Of a stretch of 64,000 bases of DNA, positions 32,850 through 41,716 are shown piece after piece. The DNA comes from Candidatus Tepidiaquacella proteinivora. Its GTDB lineage: Bacteria; Bacteroidota; Ignavibacteria; Tepidaquicellales; Tepidaquicellaceae. The notes below the pieces were generated by a model. It saw only the letters and a program-made list of their open reading frames with translations. It made no database searches and was not told where the DNA came from. Within the stretch, counting starts at the first letter, position 1, and each line of letters opens with the position of its first letter. The stretch is taken from NCBI GenBank assembly GCA_013348845.1, contig CP054675.1, forward strand, positions 1,931,501-1,995,500, written 5' to 3'. The position numbers were made by a program, and so were the translations under genes.

Positions 32850-33233
32850 ATGGCAAAATTAAAAATTGAAGATTTAGAAAAAATTGCTGATGACTACAAG
32901 AGAAAAATGACTGTTAGAGAAGGAGGAGGAAGGGTAAAGGTTACCGTTCATATGGGTACCTGCGGAATAGCGGCAGGTGCAAGAGAAATTATGAATACAT
33001 TTGTTAGTGAAATTGAAGAAAAAAATGTAAAGGATGTTATTTTAACAACTTCCGGGTGTGCTGGATTATGTAGTGAAGAACCAATGATAACAGTAGAGGT
33101 TTTAGGTCAGGCACCGGTTAAGTATTCTAAACTCACACCTGAAAAAGCAAAAAAAATTTTCGAGCAACATGTATTACAAGGTATATTCGTGAAAGAATAC
33201 GCCTTATCAATTGGAAGTGAAAAAGTTCAATAG
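32850..33233 (+). CDS. Thioredoxin-like [2Fe-2S] ferredoxin (HndB-type)
   Basis: The 127-residue protein has the pattern VHMGTCGIAAGAREIMNTF and TTSGCAGLCSEEPMITVE, typical of the small thioredoxin-like [2Fe-2S] proteins of bifurcating hydrogenase operons, such as HndB of Desulfovibrio. The ligand set looks like one Cys in MGTC and the cysteines of SGCAGLC, so the count of classical cysteines is low. It has a rare strong ribosome binding site, AGGAGG, before its ATG. It lies between nuoE-like and nuoF-like genes and very likely is a subunit of the same complex. Confidence 0.85.
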   Translation: MAKLKIEDLEKIADDYKRKMTVREGGGRVKVTVHMGTCGIAAGAREIMNTFVSEIEEKNVKDVILTTSGCAGLCSEEPMITVEVLGQAPVKYSKLTPEKAKKIFEQHVLQGIFVKEYALSIGSEKVQ

Positions 33234-33251
33234 AATTTAAAATTTATTAAT

Positions 33252-35084
33252 ATGAAAACATATAGAATTCAATTAATGGTTTGTACAGGTACGGGTTGCG
33301 TATCGAATCATGCATTTGACATAAAAAGTGCATTAGAGAAGGAAATTGCTAAACATAATTTGCAGGCAGAAGCTGAAGTCGTTACAACGGGTTGTAATGG
33401 CTTTTGTGGCGCTGGTCCTATTTTAGTAGTACAACCAGATGGGATATTTTATCAGACTCTGAAAGTTTCTGATATTCCGTTTCTTGTAGAAGAACATCTT
33501 TTGAAAGGTAGACCTGTAAAAAAATTAATGTATGTTCCACCAAAGGAAAAAGCTCCAATTCCAAAGATGTCAGAAATTCCTTTCTTTTCAGATCAGACTT
33601 TGATTGCTCTTAGAAATAGAGGAATGATTGACCCCGAAAATATCGATGATTACATTGCCAGAGGTGGTTATAAAGCATTAGCTAAAGCATTAACATCTAT
33701 GACTCCCGATGAAGTATTACAGGAAATTAAGAAATCCGGATTAAGAGGAAGAGGTGGTGGAGGTTTTCCAACTGGTATAAAATGGGAAACTTGTAAAAAA
33801 GCAGAAGGTTCAACTAAATATGTGATTTGTAATGCTGATGAAGGTGACCCGGGTGCTTTTATGGATAGAAGTATTATTGAAGGTGATCCGCATAGCGTTA
33901 TTGAAGGAATGATTATTGGAGCTTATGCAATAGAAAATGTAAGAGAAGGATATATTTATGTCAGAATGGAGTACCCGCTTGCTATTAAGAGATTCAATAT
34001 CGCAATAGAACAGGCGAAAGAATACGGACTTTTAGGAGAAAGAATTTTTGATACAGATTTTAGTTTTAATATTTATGTAAGAAGAGGTGCAGGTGCATTT
34101 GTATGTGGGGAATCAACTGCATTAATGGCTTCTATTGAAGGTAAACCAGGAGAACCAAGAGCAAAATATGTTCATACAGTAGAAAAAGGATTAAATGACT
34201 GTCCGACCTGTTTGAATAATGTGGAAACCTGGGCAAATGTCCCACAAATAATTCTTAAAGGTGCAGATTGGTTTTCTTCTATTGGAACAGGAGATGTTAC
34301 TCATGACCCATGGGGTGGAAGCAAAGGTACTAAAGTATTTTCTTTAGCAGGGAAAGTAAATAATACCGGTCTTGTTGAAGTTCCTATGGGTATTACTCTG
34401 AGAGACATTATTTTTAAAGTAGGTGGTGGAATAAAAGATGGTAAGAAATTCAAGGCAGTTCAGACAGGAGGACCCTCAGGTGGTTTTATCCCTGAAAGCC
34501 TTATTGATTTACCGGTGGATTATGAAGAATTAACAAAAGTCGGTTCTATGATGGGTTCGGGAGGTATGGTGGTTATGGATGAAGAAAATTGCATGGTTGA
34601 TATGGCAAAATATTTCTTGAAATTTACTCAGGAAGAATCCTGTGGAAAGTGTATCCCCTGCAGAGAAGGAACTAAAAGAATGCTTGATATTCTTGAAAGA
34701 ATTACCGTCGGAAAAGGAAGAGAAGAAGATCTTGACCTTTTAGAAGAGTTATCAATGATGATTGTTGAATCTTCCTTATGTGCTCTTGGAGGTTCTGCTC
34801 CTAACCCTGTTTTGACAACATTAAAATATTTCAGAGATGAATATATCGCCCATGTAAGAGATAAAAAATGCCCCGCACATGTTTGCAGGCAATTATTAAC
34901 ATTTACAATTGACCCCCAAATATGTCTTGAAATAGGTCACGGTTGTGGTATGTGTAAGAAGAATTGCCCTGATGGAGCAATTATTGGGGAAACAAAAAAG
35001 GTGCATTACATTGACCCAATGAAGTGCGGTAAGTGTGGAATATGTTATGATGTATGTAATTTTGAAGCAATTAAAGTTGAATAA
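33252..35084 (+). CDS. NuoF/HydB-like NAD(H)- and FMN-binding iron-sulfur subunit
   Basis: The 610-residue protein has an N-terminal thioredoxin-like [2Fe-2S] domain (C11, C16 and CNGFC near 53-57). The NuoF core follows, with the glycine-rich GLRGRGGGGFPTGIKWE (FMN/NAD site), CNADEGDPGAFMDR and GAGAFVCGESTAL. The [4Fe-4S] motif is ESCGKCIPCREGT, and a C-terminal two-cluster ferredoxin is seen in CGMCKKNCPDG and CGKCGICYDVC. This arrangement is that of HydB/HndC in electron-bifurcating hydrogenases, not that of complex I NuoF, which lacks the end ferredoxin. It should exchange electrons with NAD(H). Note that a bifurcating site could reside here or in HdrA. Confidence 0.95.
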   Translation: MKTYRIQLMVCTGTGCVSNHAFDIKSALEKEIAKHNLQAEAEVVTTGCNGFCGAGPILVVQPDGIFYQTLKVSDIPFLVEEHLLKGRPVKKLMYVPPKEKAPIPKMSEIPFFSDQTLIALRNRGMIDPENIDDYIARGGYKALAKALTSMTPDEVLQEIKKSGLRGRGGGGFPTGIKWETCKKAEGSTKYVICNADEGDPGAFMDRSIIEGDPHSVIEGMIIGAYAIENVREGYIYVRMEYPLAIKRFNIAIEQAKEYGLLGERIFDTDFSFNIYVRRGAGAFVCGESTALMASIEGKPGEPRAKYVHTVEKGLNDCPTCLNNVETWANVPQIILKGADWFSSIGTGDVTHDPWGGSKGTKVFSLAGKVNNTGLVEVPMGITLRDIIFKVGGGIKDGKKFKAVQTGGPSGGFIPESLIDLPVDYEELTKVGSMMGSGGMVVMDEENCMVDMAKYFLKFTQEESCGKCIPCREGTKRMLDILERITVGKGREEDLDLLEELSMMIVESSLCALGGSAPNPVLTTLKYFRDEYIAHVRDKKCPAHVCRQLLTFTIDPQICLEIGHGCGMCKKNCPDGAIIGETKKVHYIDPMKCGKCGICYDVCNFEAIKVE

Positions 35085-35124
35085 AATTTTTAAATAAAAT
35101 TTATATAACATAAAAATATAACAA

Positions 35125-36894
35125 ATGATTACTGTAAATATAGATGGCGTAGAAGTTCAGGTGGCAGAAGAAACCACTATTCTGAAAGCAGCAGAAAAAG
35201 CAGGAATCTGGATTCCAACAATGTGTTATTCTGAAATACTTGAACCCTACGGAGTATGCCGGTTATGTAGTGTTGAAATTATTAGGGGAAAGCGTTCTCG
35301 TATAGTTACTGCATGCAATTATCCTTTAAGGATGAATGGTATCACAGTGAGAACAAATTCACCTAAAATTCAAAGTATCAGAAAAATTATAATGGAATTG
35401 ATGCTCTCTCGCTGGCCTAATGTTGAAGTAGTTAAGAATATGGCAAAGGAATTAGGTGTTACTGAACCAAGGTTTGAATCCCTTGAAAAAGATGAAAGTC
35501 CTGATGCCTGTATTTTATGTGGAGCATGTGTTAATATTTGCAGAGATGTGGTAAAAGCGAATATACTTTGCTTTGCAAATAGAGGTATTAAGCGGGAAGT
35601 TGTTTTACCTTATGAAGAGAAAAATAATCAATGTATTGTTTGTGGTGCCTGTGCATACGTTTGTCCTACAGGACATATTAAACTAAAATCGCTTGAATAT
35701 GAAAGAGGAGCTTTAAGAGATTTTTATTTAGGTCCTAAAACTGCAATTAATATTCCAACACTACAAGCAATACCAAGGGTTCCGGTAATTGATGAAAATT
35801 CCTGTATTAAAAAGAAAACAGATGGGTGTGGTATCTGTTCTACATTCTGTGAACCTGAGGCAATTAAATATGATATGGAAGATGAAGAAATTGAAGTAGA
35901 AGTTGGACAAATATTAATTACAACAGGTTTTAAACTTATTGATGTGACTCAAATGCCTCAATACGGTTATGGAAGACTTGATAATGTTTATACCTCACTT
36001 GAATTTGAACACTTATTAAATTCTACTGGTCCAACAGGAGGAACTATCCTGTGTAAAGATGGAACTGAGCCAAGAGCCGTTGCAATAATCCATTGTATAG
36101 GTTCAAGAGATGAAAATTATAAAAAATATTGCTCAAGGGTATGTTGTATGTACGCATTGAAATTTGCGCATCTTGTTAAGGATAGAACTTCTGCGGAAGT
36201 CTATCAATTTTATATTGATATGCGTGCTTTCGGTAAAGGGTATGAGGAATTTTATAAAAGACTGCTTGATGAAGGAGTCAATATGATTAGAGGAAAAGTA
36301 GCAGAAATAGTTGAAGGGCCGGTTAGGAATGGGCAAAAGCCATATTTGCTTGTAAGATGTGAGGATACACTAATTGGAAAGTTTAGAGAAATTCCTGTAG
36401 ATATGGCAATTTTATGTCCTGCATTTGAGCCTTCAGAAGATGCTGAAAAAATTAGAAAAATTTTATCAATTAGTCAAAGTCCGGATAAGTTTTTCCTCGA
36501 ACGGCATCCAAAATTAGACCCGGTAGCAACTATGACAGATGGTATATTTATCGCTGGGGCTGCACAAGGTCCTAAGGATATACCTGATTCAGTTGCGCAA
36601 GCATCAGCTGCTGCTGCAAGGATTCTCTCCTTAATATCTGTAGGTGAAGTTGCAATTGAACCTATCAAGGCAAATATCATAGAAGAATATTGTAGTGGTT
36701 GTAGAATTTGTAATAACTTATGTCCATATACAGCAATTACCTTTAATGAAGAAAAGAAAGTTTCAGAAATAAATGAAATGCTTTGCAAAGGATGTGGAAC
36801 ATGTGTTTCTGCTTGTCCGGCTTCTGCAATTAAAGGTAAAGGATTTACAGATACTCAAATACTTGCTGAATTGGAAGGATTACTTTCTGTTTAG
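35125..36894 (+). CDS. Fusion of NuoG/HydA-like ferredoxin domain with the C-terminal half of HdrA
   Basis: The 589-residue protein has a [2Fe-2S] domain (C34, C45, C48, C64) like the N-terminus of NuoG and HydA. Two [4Fe-4S] motifs follow (C129-C139 and C170-C180), but no His-Cys3 cluster. From about residue 206 it is HdrA: INIPTLQAIPRVPVID, the second half of the inserted ferredoxin (C227, C235, C238, C242), the FAD domain with GYGRLDNVYTSLEFEHLL, CIGSRDE, YCSRVCCMYA and FYIDMRAFGKGYEEF. Two C-terminal [4Fe-4S] motifs follow (C523-C533 and C554-C564). It begins exactly where the HdrA fragment at 27769 ends. It probably joins the NuoEF-like module to HdrBC and the Mvh hydrogenase. I know no named family with this order. 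Confidence 0.92.
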   Translation: MITVNIDGVEVQVAEETTILKAAEKAGIWIPTMCYSEILEPYGVCRLCSVEIIRGKRSRIVTACNYPLRMNGITVRTNSPKIQSIRKIIMELMLSRWPNVEVVKNMAKELGVTEPRFESLEKDESPDACILCGACVNICRDVVKANILCFANRGIKREVVLPYEEKNNQCIVCGACAYVCPTGHIKLKSLEYERGALRDFYLGPKTAINIPTLQAIPRVPVIDENSCIKKKTDGCGICSTFCEPEAIKYDMEDEEIEVEVGQILITTGFKLIDVTQMPQYGYGRLDNVYTSLEFEHLLNSTGPTGGTILCKDGTEPRAVAIIHCIGSRDENYKKYCSRVCCMYALKFAHLVKDRTSAEVYQFYIDMRAFGKGYEEFYKRLLDEGVNMIRGKVAEIVEGPVRNGQKPYLLVRCEDTLIGKFREIPVDMAILCPAFEPSEDAEKIRKILSISQSPDKFFLERHPKLDPVATMTDGIFIAGAAQGPKDIPDSVAQASAAAARILSLISVGEVAIEPIKANIIEEYCSGCRICNNLCPYTAITFNEEKKVSEINEMLCKGCGTCVSACPASAIKGKGFTDTQILAELEGLLSV

Positions 36895-36944
36895 ATTTAA
36901 TTTAATTTTAATTATCATAAATAATTTAATATTAATAATAGCAA

Positions 36945-37376
36945 ATGTCAGAAGAGAAAAAACAAAACGGATGGGACCCTAAAATAGCTGCATTCCTTTG
37001 CAACTGGTGTACATATACTGGTGCAGACCTTGCAGGGGTATCAAGATTAAAATCTTCTCCATGTGTGAGGATTATCAGAGTAATGTGCAGTGGAAGGGTT
37101 GACCCAACATTTGTGTTAAAAGCATTTGAAAATGGGGCAGATGGTGTTTTTATTGGAGGATGTCACTTTGGTGATTGCCACTATTCAGAGGGTAATTATA
37201 AAACTTTTAGACGAGTGGAATTTTTAAAAGTGTTTCTTGAACAATTTGGAATTAATCCGAAAAGATTAAGATTGGAATGGATTTCTGCTTCAGAAGGAGA
37301 TAAGTATGCAGAGACAACCCTCGATTTTGAGCGAGAGATAAGAGAACTTGGACCTTTAAAACTTATAAAAGAATAA
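36945..37376 (+). CDS. mvhD: MvhD-like [2Fe-2S] subunit (F420-non-reducing hydrogenase delta)
   Basis: The 143-residue protein has the MvhD pattern AAFLCNWCTYTGADLAG, SSPCVRIIRVMCSGRVDP and GVFIGGCHFGDCHY, with cysteines 19, 22, 40, 48, 73 and 78. MvhD docks the [NiFe] hydrogenase MvhAG onto HdrA and passes electrons to its FAD. It follows the NuoG-HdrA fusion gene by 50 bases and precedes mvhG by 27 bases, the expected context. It is a stand-alone protein here, not fused to HdrA as in some archaea. Confidence 0.93.
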   Translation: MSEEKKQNGWDPKIAAFLCNWCTYTGADLAGVSRLKSSPCVRIIRVMCSGRVDPTFVLKAFENGADGVFIGGCHFGDCHYSEGNYKTFRRVEFLKVFLEQFGINPKRLRLEWISASEGDKYAETTLDFEREIRELGPLKLIKE

Positions 37377-37403
37377 ATTTTTGTGAAACTTTAATTATAT
37401 AAA

Positions 37404-38384
37404 ATGAAACCAAAACTTGCTTTATATTGGGCTGCATCCTGTGGTGGATGTGAAATTGCTGTTGTTGATATTGAACTCAAAATACTGGAAGTTGATGAAT
37501 TTTTTGATATTGTTTTTTGGCCTTGTATAATGGATTTCAAATACAAGGATGTTGAAGCTATGCAGGATGGTGAGATTGATTTATGTTTGTTTAATGGTGC
37601 TATAAGAACTTCAGAAAATGAGTACCTTGCAAAACTTTTAAGAAAAAAATCTAAAATTCTTGTTGCATTCGGCTCTTGTGCTCACGAAGGTTGTATTCCT
37701 GGCTTGGCTAATTTTTATGATAAAAAATCTATTTTCGATTGTGTCTATAAAGATAGCCCTTCTGTGGATGAACAATCTAAAGGTGTGTTTCCGGTTCCGG
37801 TTACTCATATGCCTGAAGGGGAAATTGAAATTCCTGAATTTTGGAATACTGTAAAGACTCTTGACCAGGTTGTAGATGTAGATTATTATGTCCCGGGTTG
37901 TCCTCCACAATCATTTCAAATTTCTAATGTTATTGATGCAGTTGTTGATATTATTAAAAATGGTAAACCTTTTCCGCCAAAAGGTACAGTTTTAGGTGCC
38001 GGAGATAAAACCTGTTGTGATGAATGCCCGAGGGAAAGAAAAGAAAAGAAAATCAAAAAGTTTTATAGACCACAGGAAATAATTCCAGACCCGAATGAAT
38101 GCTTACTTGACCAGGGGATATTATGTCTTGGACCTGCAACAAGAAGTGGTTGCGATGCGCTATGTGTAAAAGCAAATGTTGGATGTAGGGGATGTTATGG
38201 ACCACCTCCGAATGTGTTAGACCAGGGAGCAAAAATGGTATCAGCACTTAGTTCTGTTATTGATACGCTTGACCCGAATGAAATGCAGGAAATAATTAAG
38301 ACTATTGCTGACCCGCTTGGTACTTTTTATAGATTTTCTCTTGCACATTCTGTTTTGAAAAGAGTTCAACCAAAAGAAAAGTAA
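37404..38384 (+). CDS. mvhG: [NiFe]-hydrogenase small subunit, MvhG type (group 3c-like)
   Basis: The 326-residue protein starts with the proximal-cluster pattern SCGGCEI (C13, C16). FGSCAHEGCIPG and DYYVPGCPPQ supply further ligands, and a second set of cysteines follows (CCDECP, CLGPATRSGCDALCVKANVGCRGCYGPPP) for the medial and distal clusters. No twin-arginine signal is present, so it is cytoplasmic. It transfers electrons from the nickel site in MvhA to MvhD. The order mvhD-mvhG-mvhA and the Hdr genes point to group 3c. Assignment to the group was by motif and context, not by phylogeny. Confidence 0.94.
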   Translation: MKPKLALYWAASCGGCEIAVVDIELKILEVDEFFDIVFWPCIMDFKYKDVEAMQDGEIDLCLFNGAIRTSENEYLAKLLRKKSKILVAFGSCAHEGCIPGLANFYDKKSIFDCVYKDSPSVDEQSKGVFPVPVTHMPEGEIEIPEFWNTVKTLDQVVDVDYYVPGCPPQSFQISNVIDAVVDIIKNGKPFPPKGTVLGAGDKTCCDECPRERKEKKIKKFYRPQEIIPDPNECLLDQGILCLGPATRSGCDALCVKANVGCRGCYGPPPNVLDQGAKMVSALSSVIDTLDPNEMQEIIKTIADPLGTFYRFSLAHSVLKRVQPKEK

Positions 38385-38435
38385 AACAAAAGGATTTTAA
38401 ATTATTATTCAGTAAAGTTAAAAATCAATTAATAT

Positions 38436-39914
38436 ATGAAACAGATTAAAATAGATCCAATAACACGGCTGGAGGGACACGGAAAAATTGATATATTTTT
38501 AAATGACGAAGGAGAAGTAGCAAATTGTTATTTACAAATACCCGAGTTAAGAGGTTTTGAACAATTTGTTGTCGGAAGACCTATTGAAGAGATGCCACGT
38601 ATAACTACACGAATTTGTGGAGTCTGTCCTGAAGCACATCATATGGCTGCTGCAAAAGCCTGTGATGATGTATATAAAGTAAAGATACCATCTGCAGGGA
38701 AAAAATTAAGGGAACTTCTCTATAATACTTTCTTTACAGCAGATCATACAGTGCATTTTTATGCTCTTGCAGGACCTGATTTCGTTTGCGGACCAGATGC
38801 TCCACCGGCTGAAAGAAATATATTAGGTTTGATAAAGAAAGTGGGACTTGAAGCAGGAGGAAAAGTTATCGGACTGAGAGCAAGATGCCAGGAAATAATA
38901 CAAACTCTTGGAGGCAAGAAAATTCATCAGGTAAGTGCAATTCCGGGCGGAGTTTCAAGAGGTCTTACGGAGGAAGAAAGAAAAAAGTTTGAAGAGTATG
39001 CTCAATATATGGTGGAATTTGGACAATTTACTTTTAAAATATTTGAAGATGTTGTTCTTAAAAATTCTGCGTATGTGGATTTAATTCTTAACGGTCCGTA
39101 TATACATCAGACTTACTATATGGGACTTGTAGATGAAAACAATAAAGTCAACTTTTATGATGGTAAAGTTAGAGTAGTTGATCCGGACGGTAATGAATTT
39201 TGTAAATATGAACCGAAAGATTATCTTGAACATGTTGCTGAACATGTAGAAAGCTGGAATTATCTTAAGTATCCTTATTTGAAAAAAGTTGGATGGAAAG
39301 GGTTCGTAGATGGCAAAGATAGTGGAGTATATAGAGCAACACCGCTTTCAAGATTAAATGCTTCTGATGGAATGGCAACTCCTCTTGCGCAAGCAGAATA
39401 TGAAAAATATTATGAAACATTAACCGGGGATAGGTCAGGTAAAAAACCAGTACATCATACTCTCGCAACACACTGGGCAAGAATAATAGAACTTCAGTAT
39501 GCAGCAGAAAGAGTGATGGAACTAATTAAAGATCCTGAAATAACTTCACAGGATTATCGTGTTTTACCAACAGAAATACCAACAGAAGGAATTGGAATTG
39601 TTGAAGCACCGCGAGGTACATTGACACACCATTATTTTACTGATGAAAAAGGAATTGTTACAAAGGCAAATTTAATTGTTGGAACTACAAATAATCATGC
39701 AGCAATTTCTATGTCTATAAAGAAAGCTGCAGAAGGTTTAATTAAGAAAGGTGTTGAGATTACAGAAGGATTATTAAATAAAATTGAAATGGCATTCCGT
39801 GCTTATGATCCTTGTTTCGGATGTGCTACTCATACATTACCCGGAGAGATGCCGCTTGAAATAAATATCCGGGAACCAAATGGAGATTTAATACAATCAG
39901 TAAAAAGATTTTAA
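38436..39914 (+). CDS. mvhA: [NiFe]-hydrogenase large subunit, MvhA type
   Basis: The 492-residue protein has the N-terminal nickel-binding motif RICGVCPEAHH (C61, C64) and the C-terminal motif DPCFGCATH (C460, C463, ending at His 466), so all four nickel cysteines are present. After His 466 come 26 further residues (TLPGEMPLEI...), a tail to be removed by the protease encoded at the start of the operon. It splits or forms H2 with MvhG. No signal peptide is present. It is the last gene of the operon and is followed by a terminator. Confidence 0.95.
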   Translation: MKQIKIDPITRLEGHGKIDIFLNDEGEVANCYLQIPELRGFEQFVVGRPIEEMPRITTRICGVCPEAHHMAAAKACDDVYKVKIPSAGKKLRELLYNTFFTADHTVHFYALAGPDFVCGPDAPPAERNILGLIKKVGLEAGGKVIGLRARCQEIIQTLGGKKIHQVSAIPGGVSRGLTEEERKKFEEYAQYMVEFGQFTFKIFEDVVLKNSAYVDLILNGPYIHQTYYMGLVDENNKVNFYDGKVRVVDPDGNEFCKYEPKDYLEHVAEHVESWNYLKYPYLKKVGWKGFVDGKDSGVYRATPLSRLNASDGMATPLAQAEYEKYYETLTGDRSGKKPVHHTLATHWARIIELQYAAERVMELIKDPEITSQDYRVLPTEIPTEGIGIVEAPRGTLTHHYFTDEKGIVTKANLIVGTTNNHAAISMSIKKAAEGLIKKGVEITEGLLNKIEMAFRAYDPCFGCATHTLPGEMPLEINIREPNGDLIQSVKRF

Positions 39915-39940
39915 TATTATTTAGATACCAAATTTTAGTA

Positions 39941-39971
39941 AAAAAGCAGATTTAAAAAAATCTGCTTTTTT
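39941..39971 (+). terminator. Rho-independent terminator of the hydrogenase operon
   Basis: A 13-bp perfect stem (AAAAAGCAGATTT with AAATCTGCTTTTT) with a four-base loop and a T run lies 27 bases after mvhA. Read in the other direction it can also serve the convergent gene at 40002. Confidence 0.92.
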
Positions 39972-40001
39972 ATTTTAAGAAATTCTATTTTTATAAATTA
40001 G

Positions 40002-40823
40002 TTACTTTCGGGAACCAATATAAAAATTAACTCCTGCATAGATAGAAAAACTTCCTATTATTCGAGAGGAAGATAAATATGGATTCAATGAGGTATTTTC
40101 ATCGTCATTTAAATATACTGATGTATCATCCGCTTCTTTTGAAGTTCTACCAATTAGGTTATTGAGTGTATAACGGAAGCCAAAAACCATTCCGAACATT
40201 TCTGCGACCCTGTAATTATAGGCAGCATTTAATGCAAAACCAAATCTTAAGTTTTCTTGTATTGATTGATATGGCTCATATGGTTCAGAAGTGTTAATGG
40301 TATCGTTATAATATCTACCGAATATAATACTCGAATTTATTTCAACCCCGAAATTAAAATGTGATTTTAAACAAGGGTCAATAAATATTGCATATTCAAA
40401 TCCTACCCCTGCATATGGGATATTAATTCTTGCAAAACTTGAACCAGTTGTTTTGGGATGATTTGCAGGGAAGTTTCTTGGCCAACCTATCTGAAACCAT
40501 CCAACATTTGAATAAGCATTATTTTGAGACCTTGTAAATTGCGAGTAACCGATATTAGAATAAACTCTAAATTGGCTGTGATCTAAAGTAGCAACTGAAA
40601 ATTTAACAGTAAATCCTGTTGAAAAACCATTGGTTACACCATAACTTTGAAAATTATAAAATTCCCCGATTTCACTTCCGCTTAAATCATGCATTGGAAA
40701 GTTATATCCACCATAGGTTTCTATCATTACAATTGGCTTTTTTAATCTTTTTGTACTTGTTTGTGGATACGCTGTAGTAACGACTAACACTGAAATAACG
40801 AGAATTGTAATAATTTTTTTCAT
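40002..40823 (-). CDS. Predicted outer-membrane beta-barrel protein, unknown role
   Basis: The 273-residue protein has a signal peptide (MKKIITILVISVLVVTTAYPQ) and alternating strands with aromatic ends (FRVYSNIGYSQF, FGFALNAAYNYRV, SIYAGVNFYIGSRK). The final aromatic-rich strand is typical of small Bacteroidota porin-like barrels. I cannot name a family. It is convergent with the hydrogenase operon and shares its terminator. No functional link to hydrogenase is evident. Confidence 0.7.
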   Translation of the reverse strand: MKKIITILVISVLVVTTAYPQTSTKRLKKPIVMIETYGGYNFPMHDLSGSEIGEFYNFQSYGVTNGFSTGFTVKFSVATLDHSQFRVYSNIGYSQFTRSQNNAYSNVGWFQIGWPRNFPANHPKTTGSSFARINIPYAGVGFEYAIFIDPCLKSHFNFGVEINSSIIFGRYYNDTINTSEPYEPYQSIQENLRFGFALNAAYNYRVAEMFGMVFGFRYTLNNLIGRTSKEADDTSVYLNDDENTSLNPYLSSSRIIGSFSIYAGVNFYIGSRK

Positions 40824-40926
40824 CTTTTTTTATTTTAATTATTAAAATAAAATTTCTTGCTTTTTAAAATTAAAATAAGATATTTATTTATAACAGGATA
40901 AGAAACTAAAGATTTGTTCTTAGAGC

Positions 40927-41184
40927 TTATGGTAATTTCAGGTCAACTAATTTAGACTTAACACCTTCAATTAGTTGCATTTTGCGAGCTAATTCCTTTT
41001 TTTGTTCTTTTGTACCGTAAAGTTCACATATAATTAATCCTTTGTCAGAGCAGTTTTCAAGAATTCCATCGTGAATTCCAAGTCTTGTCTTAATTAAGCA
41101 TCCCCATGCTGTTAATAGTTTCTGTACTTTTACAGCGGCGTCTTTTCTTTTTCCAATTAGAATAAGAAGTATAGTTTTTTCCAT
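40927..41184 (-). CDS. TM1266-like ACT-fold protein (hydrogenase-associated putative regulator)
   Basis: The 85-residue protein, taking the ATG at 41184 as start, begins MEKTILLILIGKRKDAAVKVQKLLTAWG and ends MQLIEGVKSKLVDLKL. Size, the two beta-alpha-beta halves and the end pattern resemble the family annotated as the iron-only hydrogenase system regulator of the TM1266 type. An in-frame ATG at 41223 would add 13 residues with no family match. Its nearness to a putative H-cluster sensor operon and to the receiver and NuoE-like pair supports the call. The family's action is not well defined, and the assignment is by pattern only. Confidence 0.62.
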   Translation of the reverse strand: MEKTILLILIGKRKDAAVKVQKLLTAWGCLIKTRLGIHDGILENCSDKGLIICELYGTKEQKKELARKMQLIEGVKSKLVDLKLP

Positions 41185-41339
41185 AATTATATTTTTGCTG
41201 AATTTATTCATAAATAAATTCAAAATAAATGAAAAAATTATTAATCCTAATAATTTAATACTTAATTTTTTTGAATAGTAAAAATCAATAATAATTGATA
41301 TTTTGTAGCTTTATAAATAATCTTACTCGTGGAGGTATT

Positions 41340-41708
41340 ATGGCATTAATTGTTGTGATTGATGATGACCCTGATATCAGGGAAGCAAGTACTGTTGTTT
41401 TAACAGCGAAAGGTCATGAAGTAATTACTGCTGCAAACCCTGAGGAAGGATATAACCTTGTTATTAGTAAAAAACCAGATTTAATAATTCTTGATGTTAT
41501 GATGAACGAACCAGATGACGGCTTCTTCCTTGCACAGCGTTTTAGAAAGGAGAATATCTCTACACCAATTATAATGTACACCTCCGTTTCTAAAGCGATG
41601 GGTATGTCATTTGAGGTTAGTAATATGGTACCAGTTGATGAATTTATTGAGAAACCAATTTCCCCGGATACTCTAATTGAAAAAGTTAATAAATTATTGA
41701 ATAAATAA
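41340..41708 (+). CDS. Single-domain response regulator
   Basis: The 122-residue protein is a receiver domain only. Acidic pocket VIDDDPD is at the start, the phosphorylated Asp lies in ILDVMM near residue 53, the Thr/Ser switch is YTSVSKA, and the Lys is in EKPIS. The ATG at 41340 has a GGAGG ribosome binding site five bases upstream, so the longer in-frame start at 41295 is not needed. It is followed after eight bases by a NuoE-like gene. Its partner kinase is unknown and may be one of those at 18935 and 20356. Confidence 0.88.
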   Translation: MALIVVIDDDPDIREASTVVLTAKGHEVITAANPEEGYNLVISKKPDLIILDVMMNEPDDGFFLAQRFRKENISTPIIMYTSVSKAMGMSFEVSNMVPVDEFIEKPISPDTLIEKVNKLLNK

Positions 41709-41716
41709 AGAATTTT

